Shown piece after piece: positions 49,637 to 58,661 of a DNA stretch of 64,000 nucleotides. Each line of letters starts with the position of its first letter. Within the stretch, counting starts at the first letter, position 1. This stretch comes from Flavimobilis massiliensis (GTDB taxonomy: Bacteria; Actinomycetota; Actinomycetes; Actinomycetales; Cellulomonadaceae): the NCBI RefSeq assembly GCF_900240335.1, contig NZ_LT964979.1, positions 2,926,760 to 2,990,759 of the forward strand. The letters run 5' to 3'. Made by a program: the position numbers and the translations under genes. The notes beneath the pieces are model-generated. The model saw nothing but the letters and a program-made list of their open reading frames with translations, did no database searches and was not told the origin of the DNA.

Positions 49637-49878
49637 TCGGATGAGTGGCCGCTGAAGTCGTCGGGAGTCCCGAAGTCTTCCGAGATGTCCACGTCCCACG
49701 TCTCTCCCGTAGAAAGGAGCGACCGCGGGGAGACGGCCCGGTCCTTGCCTCGGACAACCGTGATCTCGACGTCGGTGATGGGGAAGGAGCCTCGGTTGGT
49801 AATACGCGCAGACCTGCCGCCTTGCTCCCAGTCCTTCACGCTGAGCTCAACCAAGCGCACGTGATCCAGCCGGTGCAA
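49637..49878 (-). pseudogene. Hypothetical gene, copy 3, without IS insertion
   Basis: Bases 49637-49815 repeat 49409-49587 exactly as far as can be read. They then continue without an IS into GGQEWDKVSLEVLRVHDLRH when read towards the start (protein order HRLDHVRLVELSVKDWEQGG). The frame stays open upstream to about 49940 (GVDTIALGFVAWHSTRANDR, a probable membrane segment) without a good start codon, so the N-terminus looks truncated. Confidence 0.55.
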
Positions 49879-49940
49879 CAGCCGCGTCAGTCGGTCGTTT
49901 GCCCGCGTGGAATGCCATGCGACGAATCCGAGGGCGATCG

Positions 49941-50240
49941 TGTCGACGCCGCTGAATCACTCACCCCAAGTTCCAAGTTCCATGAGCGCGATCCTTGCAC
50001 CTGCCGCAGCTTGACGACATGGTCGGCGGCGATCCGCCCTGCCAGTTTATCTCGGAGCGCACAGACCGAGGTCAGGGAAAGTCGTGGTCAGCCCCGTGGC
50101 GCGGTTGACTGCGGATCGCGCGTTGTCTCGCAGCACAGTCGCCTCGACCACCGAGGCTCCGTGGAACCGGATGCACCCCGGTGGCCTTCGTAGTGTCGGA
50201 CCCAGGCTGTACTGTGAATCACAGCGTTGAAAGACGTTTG
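49941..50240. other. Intergenic stretch without a convincing gene
   Basis: Between the hypothetical gene remnant and the CBASS operon I see no supported gene on either strand. Codon usage in the open frames is irregular. It probably holds decayed sequence and the promoter of the CBASS operon. Confidence 0.5.
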
Positions 50241-50270
50241 ACGGGCCGGGTGCAGCAACACCCGACCCGT
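50241..50270. terminator. Hairpin upstream of the CBASS operon
   Basis: ACGGGCCGGGTG and CACCCGACCCGT with one mismatch around CAGCAA. It may insulate the operon from the left. Confidence 0.4.
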
Positions 50271-50428
50271 CGTGACAACAGCATCTTCAGGTGCGACCCG
50301 TTGTCGTAAGTTCTTGGCGAACTTGCCTGCAATCCTCGCACAAAGTTGTGGGGATGCCTGGCAAGAGGCACACGGGTCGCGTCTCCTACCACAAGGGCCG
50401 CCTCGGTGTCGGTCCGGAACGGAGCATC

Positions 50429-51433
50429 ATGCCGACCACCCTCGAGAGTGCCTTCTCCGAGTTCGACGAGAGCCTCAACCTCGACGCCTTCGAACGTCGT
50501 CGCGCCCAGGACCGCCACCGCGAGCTTCGAGACGTCCTCGAAGCCACCGACTGGGTCGCCGGATCGTTCCTGCAGGGATCCTTCGCCCGCAAGACGATGC
50601 TCAAGCCGCTCACGGACATCGACATCGTCATTCTCCTCGACGTCGAAGCGCACCCCGAGCTTCGCGGCCCTGACGGTCCGGAACGCGCGATGAACCTCTT
50701 CCGCGCTGCGGTCAAGGACCACTGGCCTGGCGCACAGTTCGACATCGGTGACCCGCCTGCCGGCAAAGCGCTACGCGTCCACTTCGACGACGTCCACTTC
50801 ACGGTCGACCTCGTCCCGGGGATCGATGCTCCCGGGCGCCGCGTTCTCATCGGTGACCGATTCGACCGTGAGTGGACCGACTCCAACACACGAATCCAGA
50901 TCGACCGAGTCACCGAGCGTAACAAGAGGTGCAACAGCAAGTTCGTCCACCAGGTGCGCATGCTCAAGTCGTTCCGTGGCACCCAGCCGGAACTCGACTT
51001 CGTCTCAGGCATCGTCATGGAGTCCCTGGCCTTTCAGGTGATCCATGAGCCGATGCTGCACGCCGAAGCGCTCGCGGCAGTCCTGGAGGCAGCACCCAGC
51101 CTCCTCCGTGGCAAGCTTCTGGAGCCTGCGGGCGAGGATGACATCACAGAGAAGTGGAGCGAGCACGAACGGGACATCGCTATCGCTGTGTTCACCCGTC
51201 GCGCGGTACAGGCGCGCGAGGCGCAGGAACTGGCGGCAGCCGGCGACCCACACTCGTCGATCGATGTCTGGCACGACATCCTCGGCGATCCCTTCCCGGC
51301 CGCGCCGCCCCGCAGCCCCAAGGACGTCGTGACGGCGCTGGCTTCGGGAAGCTTCACCTCGACACAGCGACCCAGCTCCACGCTCGCGGGCGTCATCCCG
51401 GGAAGGCCGACGCGGGCATGGCGATCCAACTGA
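50429..51433 (+). CDS. CD-NTase (cGAS/DncV-like nucleotidyltransferase) of a CBASS defense operon
   Basis: 334 aa. The nucleotidyltransferase signature is GSFLQGSFARKTMLKPLTDI followed by DIVILLD (G-S plus D-x-D), with the third acid in VHFTVDLVPG. A helical C-terminal half (FVHQVRMLKSFRGTQPELDF) is typical of OAS/CD-NTase enzymes. It would make a cyclic oligonucleotide on phage infection. ATG 50429 is chosen for the GGAG 5 bases upstream; another ATG at 50354 would add 25 basic residues. It overlaps the next gene by 16 bases. Confidence 0.82.
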   Translation: MPTTLESAFSEFDESLNLDAFERRRAQDRHRELRDVLEATDWVAGSFLQGSFARKTMLKPLTDIDIVILLDVEAHPELRGPDGPERAMNLFRAAVKDHWPGAQFDIGDPPAGKALRVHFDDVHFTVDLVPGIDAPGRRVLIGDRFDREWTDSNTRIQIDRVTERNKRCNSKFVHQVRMLKSFRGTQPELDFVSGIVMESLAFQVIHEPMLHAEALAAVLEAAPSLLRGKLLEPAGEDDITEKWSEHERDIAIAVFTRRAVQAREAQELAAAGDPHSSIDVWHDILGDPFPAAPPRSPKDVVTALASGSFTSTQRPSSTLAGVIPGRPTRAWRSN

Positions 51434-51921
51434 CTGACGTTCTCGAGGATCCGGCGGGCACCTCCCGGCGTATCGAGGATGCCATGGCGGGAGTGCACAT
51501 CACATCGGTGAGGACGTTCGAGGACACGGTCATCCTCAACGTCGCCTTCGATGCACTGCCCGAGCTGGCGGACTTCCCAGCAGAGAACGTCCGCATCCGG
51601 ATCCACCGAAGCGGTGAGCTCGAAGCTGTGCCGGGCCGTTCCGACCGCCCCTGGGAGCACCGCGAACGTCCACGTGGACCCGAGGGCTATGGAGGGGCGC
51701 TCTGCCTCTACTACGTCGACGACCCGCGCGAGCTGCGATGGTCGTGGGACGACGGGCTCGAGGAGTACATCCACATCGTTCGCCGCCACCTCATCTTCGA
51801 AGAGTGGTTTCGGCGCACCGGGGACTGGCCGACGGAAGACGCACCGCACGGGCGGCCCGCGCAAGGGAAGCACCCCATCCGTACGGCTGAACTGCGCAAG
51901 GACCTGGCGCGATGGCGATAA
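51418..51921 (+). CDS. E2-like (UBC-fold) CBASS accessory protein
   Basis: 167 aa. Its second half has the pattern of bacterial E2-like proteins linked to CD-NTases: GGALCLYYVDDPRELRWSWD, then HLIFEEWFRRTGDWPTEDAPHG, with Cys in LCLYY at the position of an E2 catalytic cysteine. In short type II CBASS an E2-like protein without an E1 domain conjugates or primes the CD-NTase. No E1 or deconjugase is encoded nearby. It is overlapped by both neighbours, so the three genes are translationally coupled. Confidence 0.65.
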   Translation: MAIQLTDVLEDPAGTSRRIEDAMAGVHITSVRTFEDTVILNVAFDALPELADFPAENVRIRIHRSGELEAVPGRSDRPWEHRERPRGPEGYGGALCLYYVDDPRELRWSWDDGLEEYIHIVRRHLIFEEWFRRTGDWPTEDAPHGRPAQGKHPIRTAELRKDLARWR

Positions 51922-52526
51922 CGATGGCTGCGGCCGCCACCGAGGCGGCCGCAGCCAGTCCCGCGTGGAGTCAGCTTCTCCTGGCGGTCCTGGGCTCATC
52001 CGTTGCGGGTGGACTACTCACGACCGCCCTCGGTTCGTTGCGGGCATCGGCGGAAGTGCGCAGAGACGGCTATGCCCGCGCTACCAGCGTCCTCGTCCGG
52101 AGAACCGAGTATGCCTACCGCGTCCGACGGAGAACATCGGACGACCCCGCGACGCTCGCCGAGCTCACCCACCTCGGAAGCGAGATCCAAGAAGAACTGG
52201 CCTGGTGTCGGGCTTGGGTGGCCGCGGAGAGCGCGGCCGTCTCCGCAGTGTTCGACGGCGTGTGCAGCGAGATCTCCCAGGAAGCTTCGGCCTGGCTTCG
52301 CGAGGCATGGACCTTGCCCCCGGTGAGCCGCCCCACCGAGATGAACCTCGGTGAATGGGGTCCTCGCGCAGGACGCGATCAGATCGCCCGATTCCAGTCC
52401 GCCACGCGGTTTCGCTTCGGTTGGCGGCGGACGATCCCCGCGTGGATCGTGAAGCGGTGGCTGAGGCGCAAGGAGGACACATCGAGAAGCGTGGCGACGA
52501 TGGGGCCAGCGAGCGACGCGACATGA
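51912..52526 (+). CDS. Single-transmembrane protein, candidate CBASS effector
   Basis: 204 aa. One membrane helix near the N-terminus (about residues 20-42, LLLAVLGSSVAGGLLTTALG) is followed by a cytoplasmic helical domain with many Arg and Glu and a basic end (RFRFGWRRTIPAWIVKRWLR). No nuclease, phospholipase or TIR motif is seen. As third gene of the operon it takes the effector position, so it would be expected to sense the cyclic nucleotide and damage the membrane. The start overlaps the E2-like gene by 10 bases. Confidence 0.6.
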   Translation: MAITMAAAATEAAAASPAWSQLLLAVLGSSVAGGLLTTALGSLRASAEVRRDGYARATSVLVRRTEYAYRVRRRTSDDPATLAELTHLGSEIQEELAWCRAWVAAESAAVSAVFDGVCSEISQEASAWLREAWTLPPVSRPTEMNLGEWGPRAGRDQIARFQSATRFRFGWRRTIPAWIVKRWLRRKEDTSRSVATMGPASDAT

Positions 52527-52630
52527 TGAGACATCGAGAGTCCGCCCGCAAGAAGTACTTGACTCTTGCGACCAGGCTGGGTCGGCGAGCACTTGACGAG
52601 GGGCGTTCGAGGAATGCTACGGAGATGTGA
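52523..52630 (+). CDS. Possible small basic ORF after the CBASS effector
   Basis: 35 codons (MMRHRESARKKYLTLATRLG and on), starting inside the stop of the effector gene (ATGATGA). It has no recognised family and only a weak ribosome-binding site. It could be real through translational coupling or chance. Confidence 0.25.
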   Translation: MMRHRESARKKYLTLATRLGRRALDEGRSRNATEM

Positions 52631-52674
52631 GAGATGACTGACGGGGCACTTGATGCCTCGACGCCGCCGAGTGG

Positions 52675-53478
52675 CTACGGCGCGAGCATGATCGCGACAA
52701 GCAGCGCGATGGTCATCGCCAGTGTCATGCCGACGAGACAGCCTGTGACACCTACGGGTTTGCTGGTCGCGAGTGAGTCGCCCGTTGATGCCGGGGTGTT
52801 TGCGTTTCCGAGTTCGAGATCGCCTCCAAGCAGTGTGATTGGAGCACTCGTGGGCTCGAGCGCACGTGAGATGAAGGTGACCCTTCCGCCGTGCTCGAAG
52901 AGCAGCGAACCTGCAGGGGGTACGTCGATCGACTGATCAAGCCACCGGATAGTCCCCTGGCGGCCCGACACCCGCTGGATGACAGTGACGACAAGCCCAC
53001 CCGGAATGTGGTGCTCCGAGGCCACGACCTCGACTGCGCGGGCGGTTGCCCAAGCCTTGCGGCTCGTCGCGGTCCGGGCATCGGGCATGGTGAGTTCCCC
53101 ATCTCGCGGAGACTCCCAGGCGCTCTCAGAGATGTGGCTCGGAGGGATGCATGGGTGCTTCGTCCACGGCGGCCCGATGACGTCGAAGTAGACGCGGGAT
53201 CCATGGTGATTCGCGTAGAAGTATGTGTCGTGACCACACACCGGGCACTTCGAGTTCGGGGCGACGAGGTACGGGATCGAGCGTGACGCTGGAGGGATCG
53301 GTGCGACCGGGCCTGTGGCCACCCTTCGGGGCGGCACATACCCCCGTGGCCGGACATATCGCGGCGTGTGCCAGTCTCCATACGGCCCGTCGCGAGTGAC
53401 CTTGTGGGCCTTGACCCAGTACCTTGTTCCGTCCTTGCGTGTGCGCCAATGACCGCTGCGCCAGAAGGTCGTCATCAC
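52675..53478 (-). CDS. Zinc-ribbon protein with C-terminal membrane helix, last gene of the defense operon
   Basis: 267 aa. The N-terminal region is Tyr/Arg-rich (RTRKDGTRYWVKAHKVTRDG). A treble-clef-like module follows, CPVCGHDTYFYANHHGSRVY with FDVIGPPWTKHPC, a small conserved domain found in many bacterial proteins. Residues about 165-230 are beta-rich, and the last 25 form a hydrophobic helix (VGMTLAMTIALLVAIMLAP). It starts 67 bases after the Res stop on the same strand and converges on CBASS. Possible accessory or membrane sensor. Confidence 0.6.
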   Translation of the reverse strand: MMTTFWRSGHWRTRKDGTRYWVKAHKVTRDGPYGDWHTPRYVRPRGYVPPRRVATGPVAPIPPASRSIPYLVAPNSKCPVCGHDTYFYANHHGSRVYFDVIGPPWTKHPCIPPSHISESAWESPRDGELTMPDARTATSRKAWATARAVEVVASEHHIPGGLVVTVIQRVSGRQGTIRWLDQSIDVPPAGSLLFEHGGRVTFISRALEPTSAPITLLGGDLELGNANTPASTGDSLATSKPVGVTGCLVGMTLAMTIALLVAIMLAP

Positions 53479-53545
53479 ACCCGTCCCAAGACGCGGGGCG
53501 TGTGAAGACGAGACTTTGGTTGCCGACGAGCCATGAACACCTCCC

Positions 53546-56500
53546 CTACATCGAGTCGATCACCCCGTCGACGTCGGACATCGTTGCCACGACCTCGTAC
53601 GCGAGGTCCGTGACTCCGAGTCGTTCCGCGACGGTGGCGAAGTGGAGCTTGCCGGCGATGGTCTTCGGTTCCTGGAATCCGCCAAGGAGTGCCGTGTTCG
53701 TCTCGCTCTTGGTCTCGAAGACGATGTAACGACCGCCGTCAGGGAGTTCGATCAGCACCGCCCAGTCAGGGTTGTACCGGCCGAACGGCGTTGGGATGGT
53801 GAATCGGGACGGCAGCTTGACGAACGCTTTGACGTCATCGCGGGTGAGGAGCGCGAGGGAGAACTCGCGCTCGACGGCCGAGTCGACGACGACGTGCGCG
53901 TAGGGCGACTTGGCGCTGAAGTCGATCGCGGCACCGTCGGAACCGGCGACGACGTTTCCTCCCTGGCCCACGTATCCCTGGAGGTCCTCGCTTTCGAGGA
54001 GGGTGAGCGGGTACCAGCGGTCAACGTCGGGACGGTTGTCCGCCACGAGGTCGTACTGAAGGCCATTGACGAGGAACTGATTCTTGGTCTCGTTGAGCAG
54101 CTTGGAGACGCGGTCGACATAGGCCTGGGGGTTCTGGCGGAACTGGGGGAGTGTGCCGGAGTCCGTGAGGACGTTGGCAATCGTCGCTCGCGTGAGCTGC
54201 GTGCGGTCGGCGAGCACCGAGAGGATGTCCGGCAGGTCCTCGCTGTCGGTGTAGACGACGTCCGTGCGACGAACGCTCGAGAGCTCGGCAGACAACCCGC
54301 TCTGGTCGATGCTCGTGACGAGCGAGGTCTGCCATTCGCCCTTGCGCTTCGGGACGGCCGGCATCTGGCGGAGCTTCTCGACGAGAGTCTTTCGGAGTTC
54401 GTCCTCGTCGACCTCGAGGCGGTACTCGGTCCGGTGCTTGATCCGGTTCCAGAGAGCCCGGAACTCCGGGCTCTCCAGCCGTTCCTTGACGACCGGGACG
54501 ACGACCCGCTCAGAGGCCTTCTTGATCTCGATCGGCTTGGCAAGGCGCTTGAGCAGGCCGAGCAGTGCGATCTGGCCGGCCTCGCTCGGGACCGCGTCGG
54601 CGACGAGCGCGTTGAGCTCGTCGCTGTCGTCCTGGATCGCGGTGCGAAGCGACTCCTGGACCAGACCTGCCGCGTCGACATAGCCGGCCAACGTCAGGGC
54701 GGTGAAGAGGTTCTGTGCCGCAGCGTTGCCGACCGGGACGACTGCCCCGTCGTTGTCCAGGTCCTTGTAGGTGACGCGTGCGAAGCCGTCGACGGTGACC
54801 TTGCCGAACTCGATGCCGAGGTCCTCGGCCAGCTCGCGCTGGAGGTTCTCTGCGAACTCCTCGAAGGATTCGTTGGCGATGACGGTGAGCCTGTTGACGC
54901 CGAAGCCCCGCACGCGGTTGCCGGTGCCGTCGACGGCGAGCCGTAGCCCACGTCCGAGCGACTGGCGGCGCCACCGTTCGGAGCCCATGTTCCGCAGGAC
55001 GCAGATCTGGAAGACGTTGGGGTTGTCCCAGCCTTCCTGGAGCGCGGAGTGGCTGAAGATGAAGCGGATCGGGGTTCCCGGGGTGGTGAGGCCGACCTTG
55101 TCCTTCATGATCTGCGAGTACGCGAGTTCTGCCTGCTGACGTCCGGCGGCGGTGTTCTCCGCTGTGTCGACGAGGCGACGTGCACCGCTCTTCTTGCTCT
55201 GGTCGATCGAGAAGTAGCCCTGGTGGGCCGCCTGCGCGACGGCGTCGGCAGGTTGCTCGGGCAGGATCGTCAGGAACTCCGGCTCGACGGAGACGCGGGC
55301 GGACTCCTCCTCGAAGATCTGCGCGTACTCGCCGGGCTGTGCATTGCCGTCCTCGTCGTACATGCGGTATTTGGCGACGGAGTCGACGAAGAAGAGGCTG
55401 AGCACCTTGATGGGGAGGCCGCTGAAGGCGAACTCCTTCTCCTTGCGCAGATGCTGACGGATCGTCTGCGCGATCATCTGGCGCGCGCGCTCGCCGAGGT
55501 CCACCTCGGCGCCGATCGACTCGCCCGGGTGGAGGGGCTCGGCGACGGTGTCGAATCGGATGTGCTCGGGGGAGATGCCGAGGGCGGTGACGTTGAGGTT
55601 CCGGTAGATCTCTCGTCCGGTGACGTCCGCCAGGTTGGAGTCGGACCTCACGGTCTCGACCTTGCGGACGATCTTGCCGCCCTGCTCCTTGTCGACCTCG
55701 ATGCGCGCCGTGAAGCCGCCGGCGGTCCTCTTGACGCTCTTCAGCTGGACGTACGGGGTGGTGCCGCTGGACTCGGTGACGAGCGAGTCGACCTCGATCT
55801 GCTTGACGAGCTGCTTCTCGTAGGCGGCGATGGCGTCGAGGCGGTAGACGAGGTTGCCCTTGTCGAACTTCGGGTGCGTTGCGGAGTAGCGCAGTACGGC
55901 GAGGGGCGTGAACTTCGCGATCGCGAGACGGCCCGCCCCCGGCTTCTTCTTGGGGTTACCGTCATCCCCATAGACGCTCTGGGGCTCGTCGATGATGACG
56001 ACCGGGCGTGTGGCCGCGATGAGGTCGATCGGGCGCTCGTCGTCGAGGTCCTCGGACGGCTTGTGGATAGTGTTCGATGCCTTGTTGATCGCGGCGACGG
56101 TGACGACCATGATCTCGATGCCCGACGACGTCGCGAACGTGCGTACACGCGAGGGATTGCCGCCGTCGTAGCGGAAGAACTCCATTGGTGTCTCGTTGCC
56201 GTAGATCCCGCCGAGGTGCTCCCTGAGCATCGAAATCGACGCCAACACGCCCTCGAGGATGGCGACCGATGGGACGACGACGACGAACTTGGTGAACCCG
56301 CAGCGCTGATTGAGCTCGTAGATGGTTCGCAAGTACACGTAGGTCTTCCCAGTTCCGGTCTCCATCTCGACCGTGAAGTTCGTCGACGATAGCCCTGGTT
56401 CCGGGGGGAACCCATTGGACTCCTGGACCACGTGGAGGTTTGCCAGCAGCGATGCGTTGTCGAGTACAAGCCGGTTAGCGAACCCGGTGTCGGCGAGTCC

Positions 56501-56638
56501 TTGGAAGCCGCCGTGAAGTGACGGGTGTGCGTATACATCGAACACACCCGTGAGTGGGTCCTGGCCCTTAAACAGTCCGACAACGGCATCGATCGCTGAG
56601 CGCTGATAGTCGAGGTCTGCTTCGAAGGTGAACTTCAT
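53546..56638 (-). CDS. Type III restriction-like Res subunit (SF2 helicase plus endonuclease)
   Basis: 1030 aa. Helicase motifs are TVEMETGTGKTYVYLRTIYE (Walker A), VVIIDEPQSVYGDDG (a DEPQ form of motif II), LRYSATHPKF (motif III), and SEGWDNPNVFQ-like LQEGWDNPNVFQICVLRN with RRQSLGRGLRLAVD (motif VI). The C-terminus holds a PD-(D/E)xK-like endonuclease, YNPDWAVLIELPDGGRYIVF then ETKSE. It needs Mod for target recognition. It starts 4 bases after the Mod stop. Confidence 0.9.
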   Translation of the reverse strand: MKFTFEADLDYQRSAIDAVVGLFKGQDPLTGVFDVYAHPSLHGGFQGLADTGFANRLVLDNASLLANLHVVQESNGFPPEPGLSSTNFTVEMETGTGKTYVYLRTIYELNQRCGFTKFVVVVPSVAILEGVLASISMLREHLGGIYGNETPMEFFRYDGGNPSRVRTFATSSGIEIMVVTVAAINKASNTIHKPSEDLDDERPIDLIAATRPVVIIDEPQSVYGDDGNPKKKPGAGRLAIAKFTPLAVLRYSATHPKFDKGNLVYRLDAIAAYEKQLVKQIEVDSLVTESSGTTPYVQLKSVKRTAGGFTARIEVDKEQGGKIVRKVETVRSDSNLADVTGREIYRNLNVTALGISPEHIRFDTVAEPLHPGESIGAEVDLGERARQMIAQTIRQHLRKEKEFAFSGLPIKVLSLFFVDSVAKYRMYDEDGNAQPGEYAQIFEEESARVSVEPEFLTILPEQPADAVAQAAHQGYFSIDQSKKSGARRLVDTAENTAAGRQQAELAYSQIMKDKVGLTTPGTPIRFIFSHSALQEGWDNPNVFQICVLRNMGSERWRRQSLGRGLRLAVDGTGNRVRGFGVNRLTVIANESFEEFAENLQRELAEDLGIEFGKVTVDGFARVTYKDLDNDGAVVPVGNAAAQNLFTALTLAGYVDAAGLVQESLRTAIQDDSDELNALVADAVPSEAGQIALLGLLKRLAKPIEIKKASERVVVPVVKERLESPEFRALWNRIKHRTEYRLEVDEDELRKTLVEKLRQMPAVPKRKGEWQTSLVTSIDQSGLSAELSSVRRTDVVYTDSEDLPDILSVLADRTQLTRATIANVLTDSGTLPQFRQNPQAYVDRVSKLLNETKNQFLVNGLQYDLVADNRPDVDRWYPLTLLESEDLQGYVGQGGNVVAGSDGAAIDFSAKSPYAHVVVDSAVEREFSLALLTRDDVKAFVKLPSRFTIPTPFGRYNPDWAVLIELPDGGRYIVFETKSETNTALLGGFQEPKTIAGKLHFATVAERLGVTDLAYEVVATMSDVDGVIDSM

Positions 56639-56642
56639 CGCC

Positions 56643-58661
56643 TCAGATGCTCCGGAACGTCGTGAAACCGGCCTGCTTGATCGCGGCCTCGAGGTTCAGC
56701 TTCGCGGATGAGGTCGCGAACCCGGTGTCGCGCACGACGATCGTCACGTCGGAGTCCACAGGGTTCTCCTCACGCCAATCGACCAGCGCGCGTGCGACCT
56801 CGATGGAGCGTTCCGTCGAGACGTCTTCTCCGAAGTATGCGTAGAGAGTGCCACCACCCACGCAGTAGAGACGAGAGCCAGCGACGTCCCGCGACTCGAC
56901 CGTCGTGGTGAGTTCAACGCCGAGCCGAAGCATCGTCTCGACGAGGAGGTCGTCCGTCGTGCGCCCTTCGATGAGGTTGTCCACGGACCCAAGAAGATCC
57001 ATCTCCCCGGTCCCATCCCATGGCCTCAGATTGGATGGAGCCAGGCGGTACGAGCGAAAGCCGAGATCGATTTTGGGTGTGTCAGCAGTCGCGCCGTCCG
57101 AGAGCGATTTCACGGCACGACGGAGGCGATCTCTGGTGATGTCGGCGATGGTTGAGTAGCCTGGCTTGGCTACAGGTTCGTCCAGTTGCACCAGAATATA
57201 TCGCCGATTGCCTCCGTCGGCTCGATTTAGCTGCATGGCGGCGTGCCCTGTAGATCCTGATCCAGCGAAGAAATCGAGGATCAAGGCGTTGCTGTTCCCA
57301 CGCGTGACGAGGTTCATCCAGCGCTCGAGGACCTCGGTGTCCTTGGTGTGCTCAAAGGGTGGGCCGTCTGGGAACAGCCTCTGAAGTGTTACCGTCGCAG
57401 CATTTCGGTCGCGAATGAAGAACGAACTTGCCACCTCGCTGTCCAGCTCTTCGAGCCAGATTATTCCCCCAGGCTGCGTGGATTCGTCCGGTCCGAAATG
57501 GACGCGGCCCGCGTTCACGGCTGCATCCATGGCGGCGCGATCCGCATAGATCCAGCCGCGAATCGGAACGGCGACGGGCTTTCCGGTCTTAGGGTGCGGG
57601 TATGGGAACTTTGGGCCGCCTCGTCCAGGCCACGAAATGTTCCCGTCGACGCGGATTGGCCGCCCCTGGTCGTCCATCGTCGAGTATCTCGTCACGGAAT
57701 CGCTTGGAATCCCAGATCGTTTGAATTCTCGCAGCCACCGGCGCCACTCCCTCTGCGCTGCTGGGTGGTCGCCGTTATGCCGCTCCCAAATTTCTGCAGC
57801 CGCCGTGAGGGCCTCGTCGATGCCGCCCTTTGGTTCTCGCCAGCGAATTCCGGATGCGCGGAGCGCCTTCTCGTTCTTTGCGTAGATCAGCATGTAGTCG
57901 TGTCCGACGGAGACATATCGAGAGTCGTTCTTCCTTCCGCCTTGCCAAATAATGTTTGCGATGAAGTTCTCGGCGCCCATTACTCGGTCCAACAGAAGTT
58001 TGAATCGTGCATGCTCAGTATCATCGATCGCCGCGATCAGGACGCCGTTCTCCTTGAGAAGCGAGTGAGCGACCAAGAGTCTTGGGTACATCATCGAGAG
58101 CCACTTTGCGTGTTTCGCGGAGGAGAGTCGTCGCTCTTCGGCGCGCTCGGAGCCTTCGCCGACTTGCGTGGCGCCAGCCTCATCTCGCAGGCCCGCCGCG
58201 GACTCGTGCTCGCGGAAAGTCGACATTCGCTTGTCGTCGTACACAAAATCTCCGGCCGTGTTGTACGGCGGGTCGATGTAGATGACGTCGACCTTGCCCG
58301 TGTATCCACGGCGCAGAAGACGAAGGACCTCGAGGTTGTCGCCTTCGATGATGATGTTCTTCGTCGAGTCCCAGTCGACCGACTCATCCGGACGGGGGAG
58401 CAGCGTGCCTGTTGCCGGCAGCGTCGACAGTCGGCGAGCTTCGGACATGCCAACCCAGCGGAGGCCCGACGGCTCGGAGCCAGCGGGCTCGGCGTCGTCG
58501 CCCAGGAGGTCGCGCAGCACATCGAGGTCCACCTTGCCGTCCGCGACGGCATCGGGAAAGAGGCTTGCCAGAAGCGCGATGTTGCCGTCAATCTCGCCGA
58601 GCGTCTTCGCCTCGCCCACAGGAGTGAACTCGATGCTGCCGTCTGACTGGGAGGTTGTCAC
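56643..58661 (-). CDS. Type III-like DNA methyltransferase (Mod)
   Basis: 672 aa. Motif IV is VIYIDPPYNTAGDFVYDDKR, reached after IIEGDNLEVLRLLRRGYTGK, and motif I is ILDFFAGSGSTGHAAMQLNR. The order IV before I marks a beta-class amino-methyltransferase (N6-adenine or N4-cytosine). It protects host DNA and guides Res. The ATG overlaps the DUF4391 gene stop (ATGA). The central region is the expected target-recognition part. Confidence 0.9.
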   Translation of the reverse strand: MTTSQSDGSIEFTPVGEAKTLGEIDGNIALLASLFPDAVADGKVDLDVLRDLLGDDAEPAGSEPSGLRWVGMSEARRLSTLPATGTLLPRPDESVDWDSTKNIIIEGDNLEVLRLLRRGYTGKVDVIYIDPPYNTAGDFVYDDKRMSTFREHESAAGLRDEAGATQVGEGSERAEERRLSSAKHAKWLSMMYPRLLVAHSLLKENGVLIAAIDDTEHARFKLLLDRVMGAENFIANIIWQGGRKNDSRYVSVGHDYMLIYAKNEKALRASGIRWREPKGGIDEALTAAAEIWERHNGDHPAAQREWRRWLREFKRSGIPSDSVTRYSTMDDQGRPIRVDGNISWPGRGGPKFPYPHPKTGKPVAVPIRGWIYADRAAMDAAVNAGRVHFGPDESTQPGGIIWLEELDSEVASSFFIRDRNAATVTLQRLFPDGPPFEHTKDTEVLERWMNLVTRGNSNALILDFFAGSGSTGHAAMQLNRADGGNRRYILVQLDEPVAKPGYSTIADITRDRLRRAVKSLSDGATADTPKIDLGFRSYRLAPSNLRPWDGTGEMDLLGSVDNLIEGRTTDDLLVETMLRLGVELTTTVESRDVAGSRLYCVGGGTLYAYFGEDVSTERSIEVARALVDWREENPVDSDVTIVVRDTGFATSSAKLNLEAAIKQAGFTTFRSI

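Noticed and set aside
50219..50722. Minus-strand frame opposite the start of the CD-NTase gene
   Set aside because: It is antisense to the nucleotidyltransferase signature region and shows no family of its own.
52634..52936. Plus-strand 100-codon frame after the CBASS operon
   Set aside because: It lies opposite the zinc-ribbon membrane protein, which has a recognisable Cys motif and membrane helix. The plus frame has neither.
53642..54946. Plus-strand open frame of over 400 codons opposite the Res gene
   Set aside because: It mirrors a clear helicase/nuclease gene, and its composition (Val/Glu/Arg repeats) is that of a complement frame.
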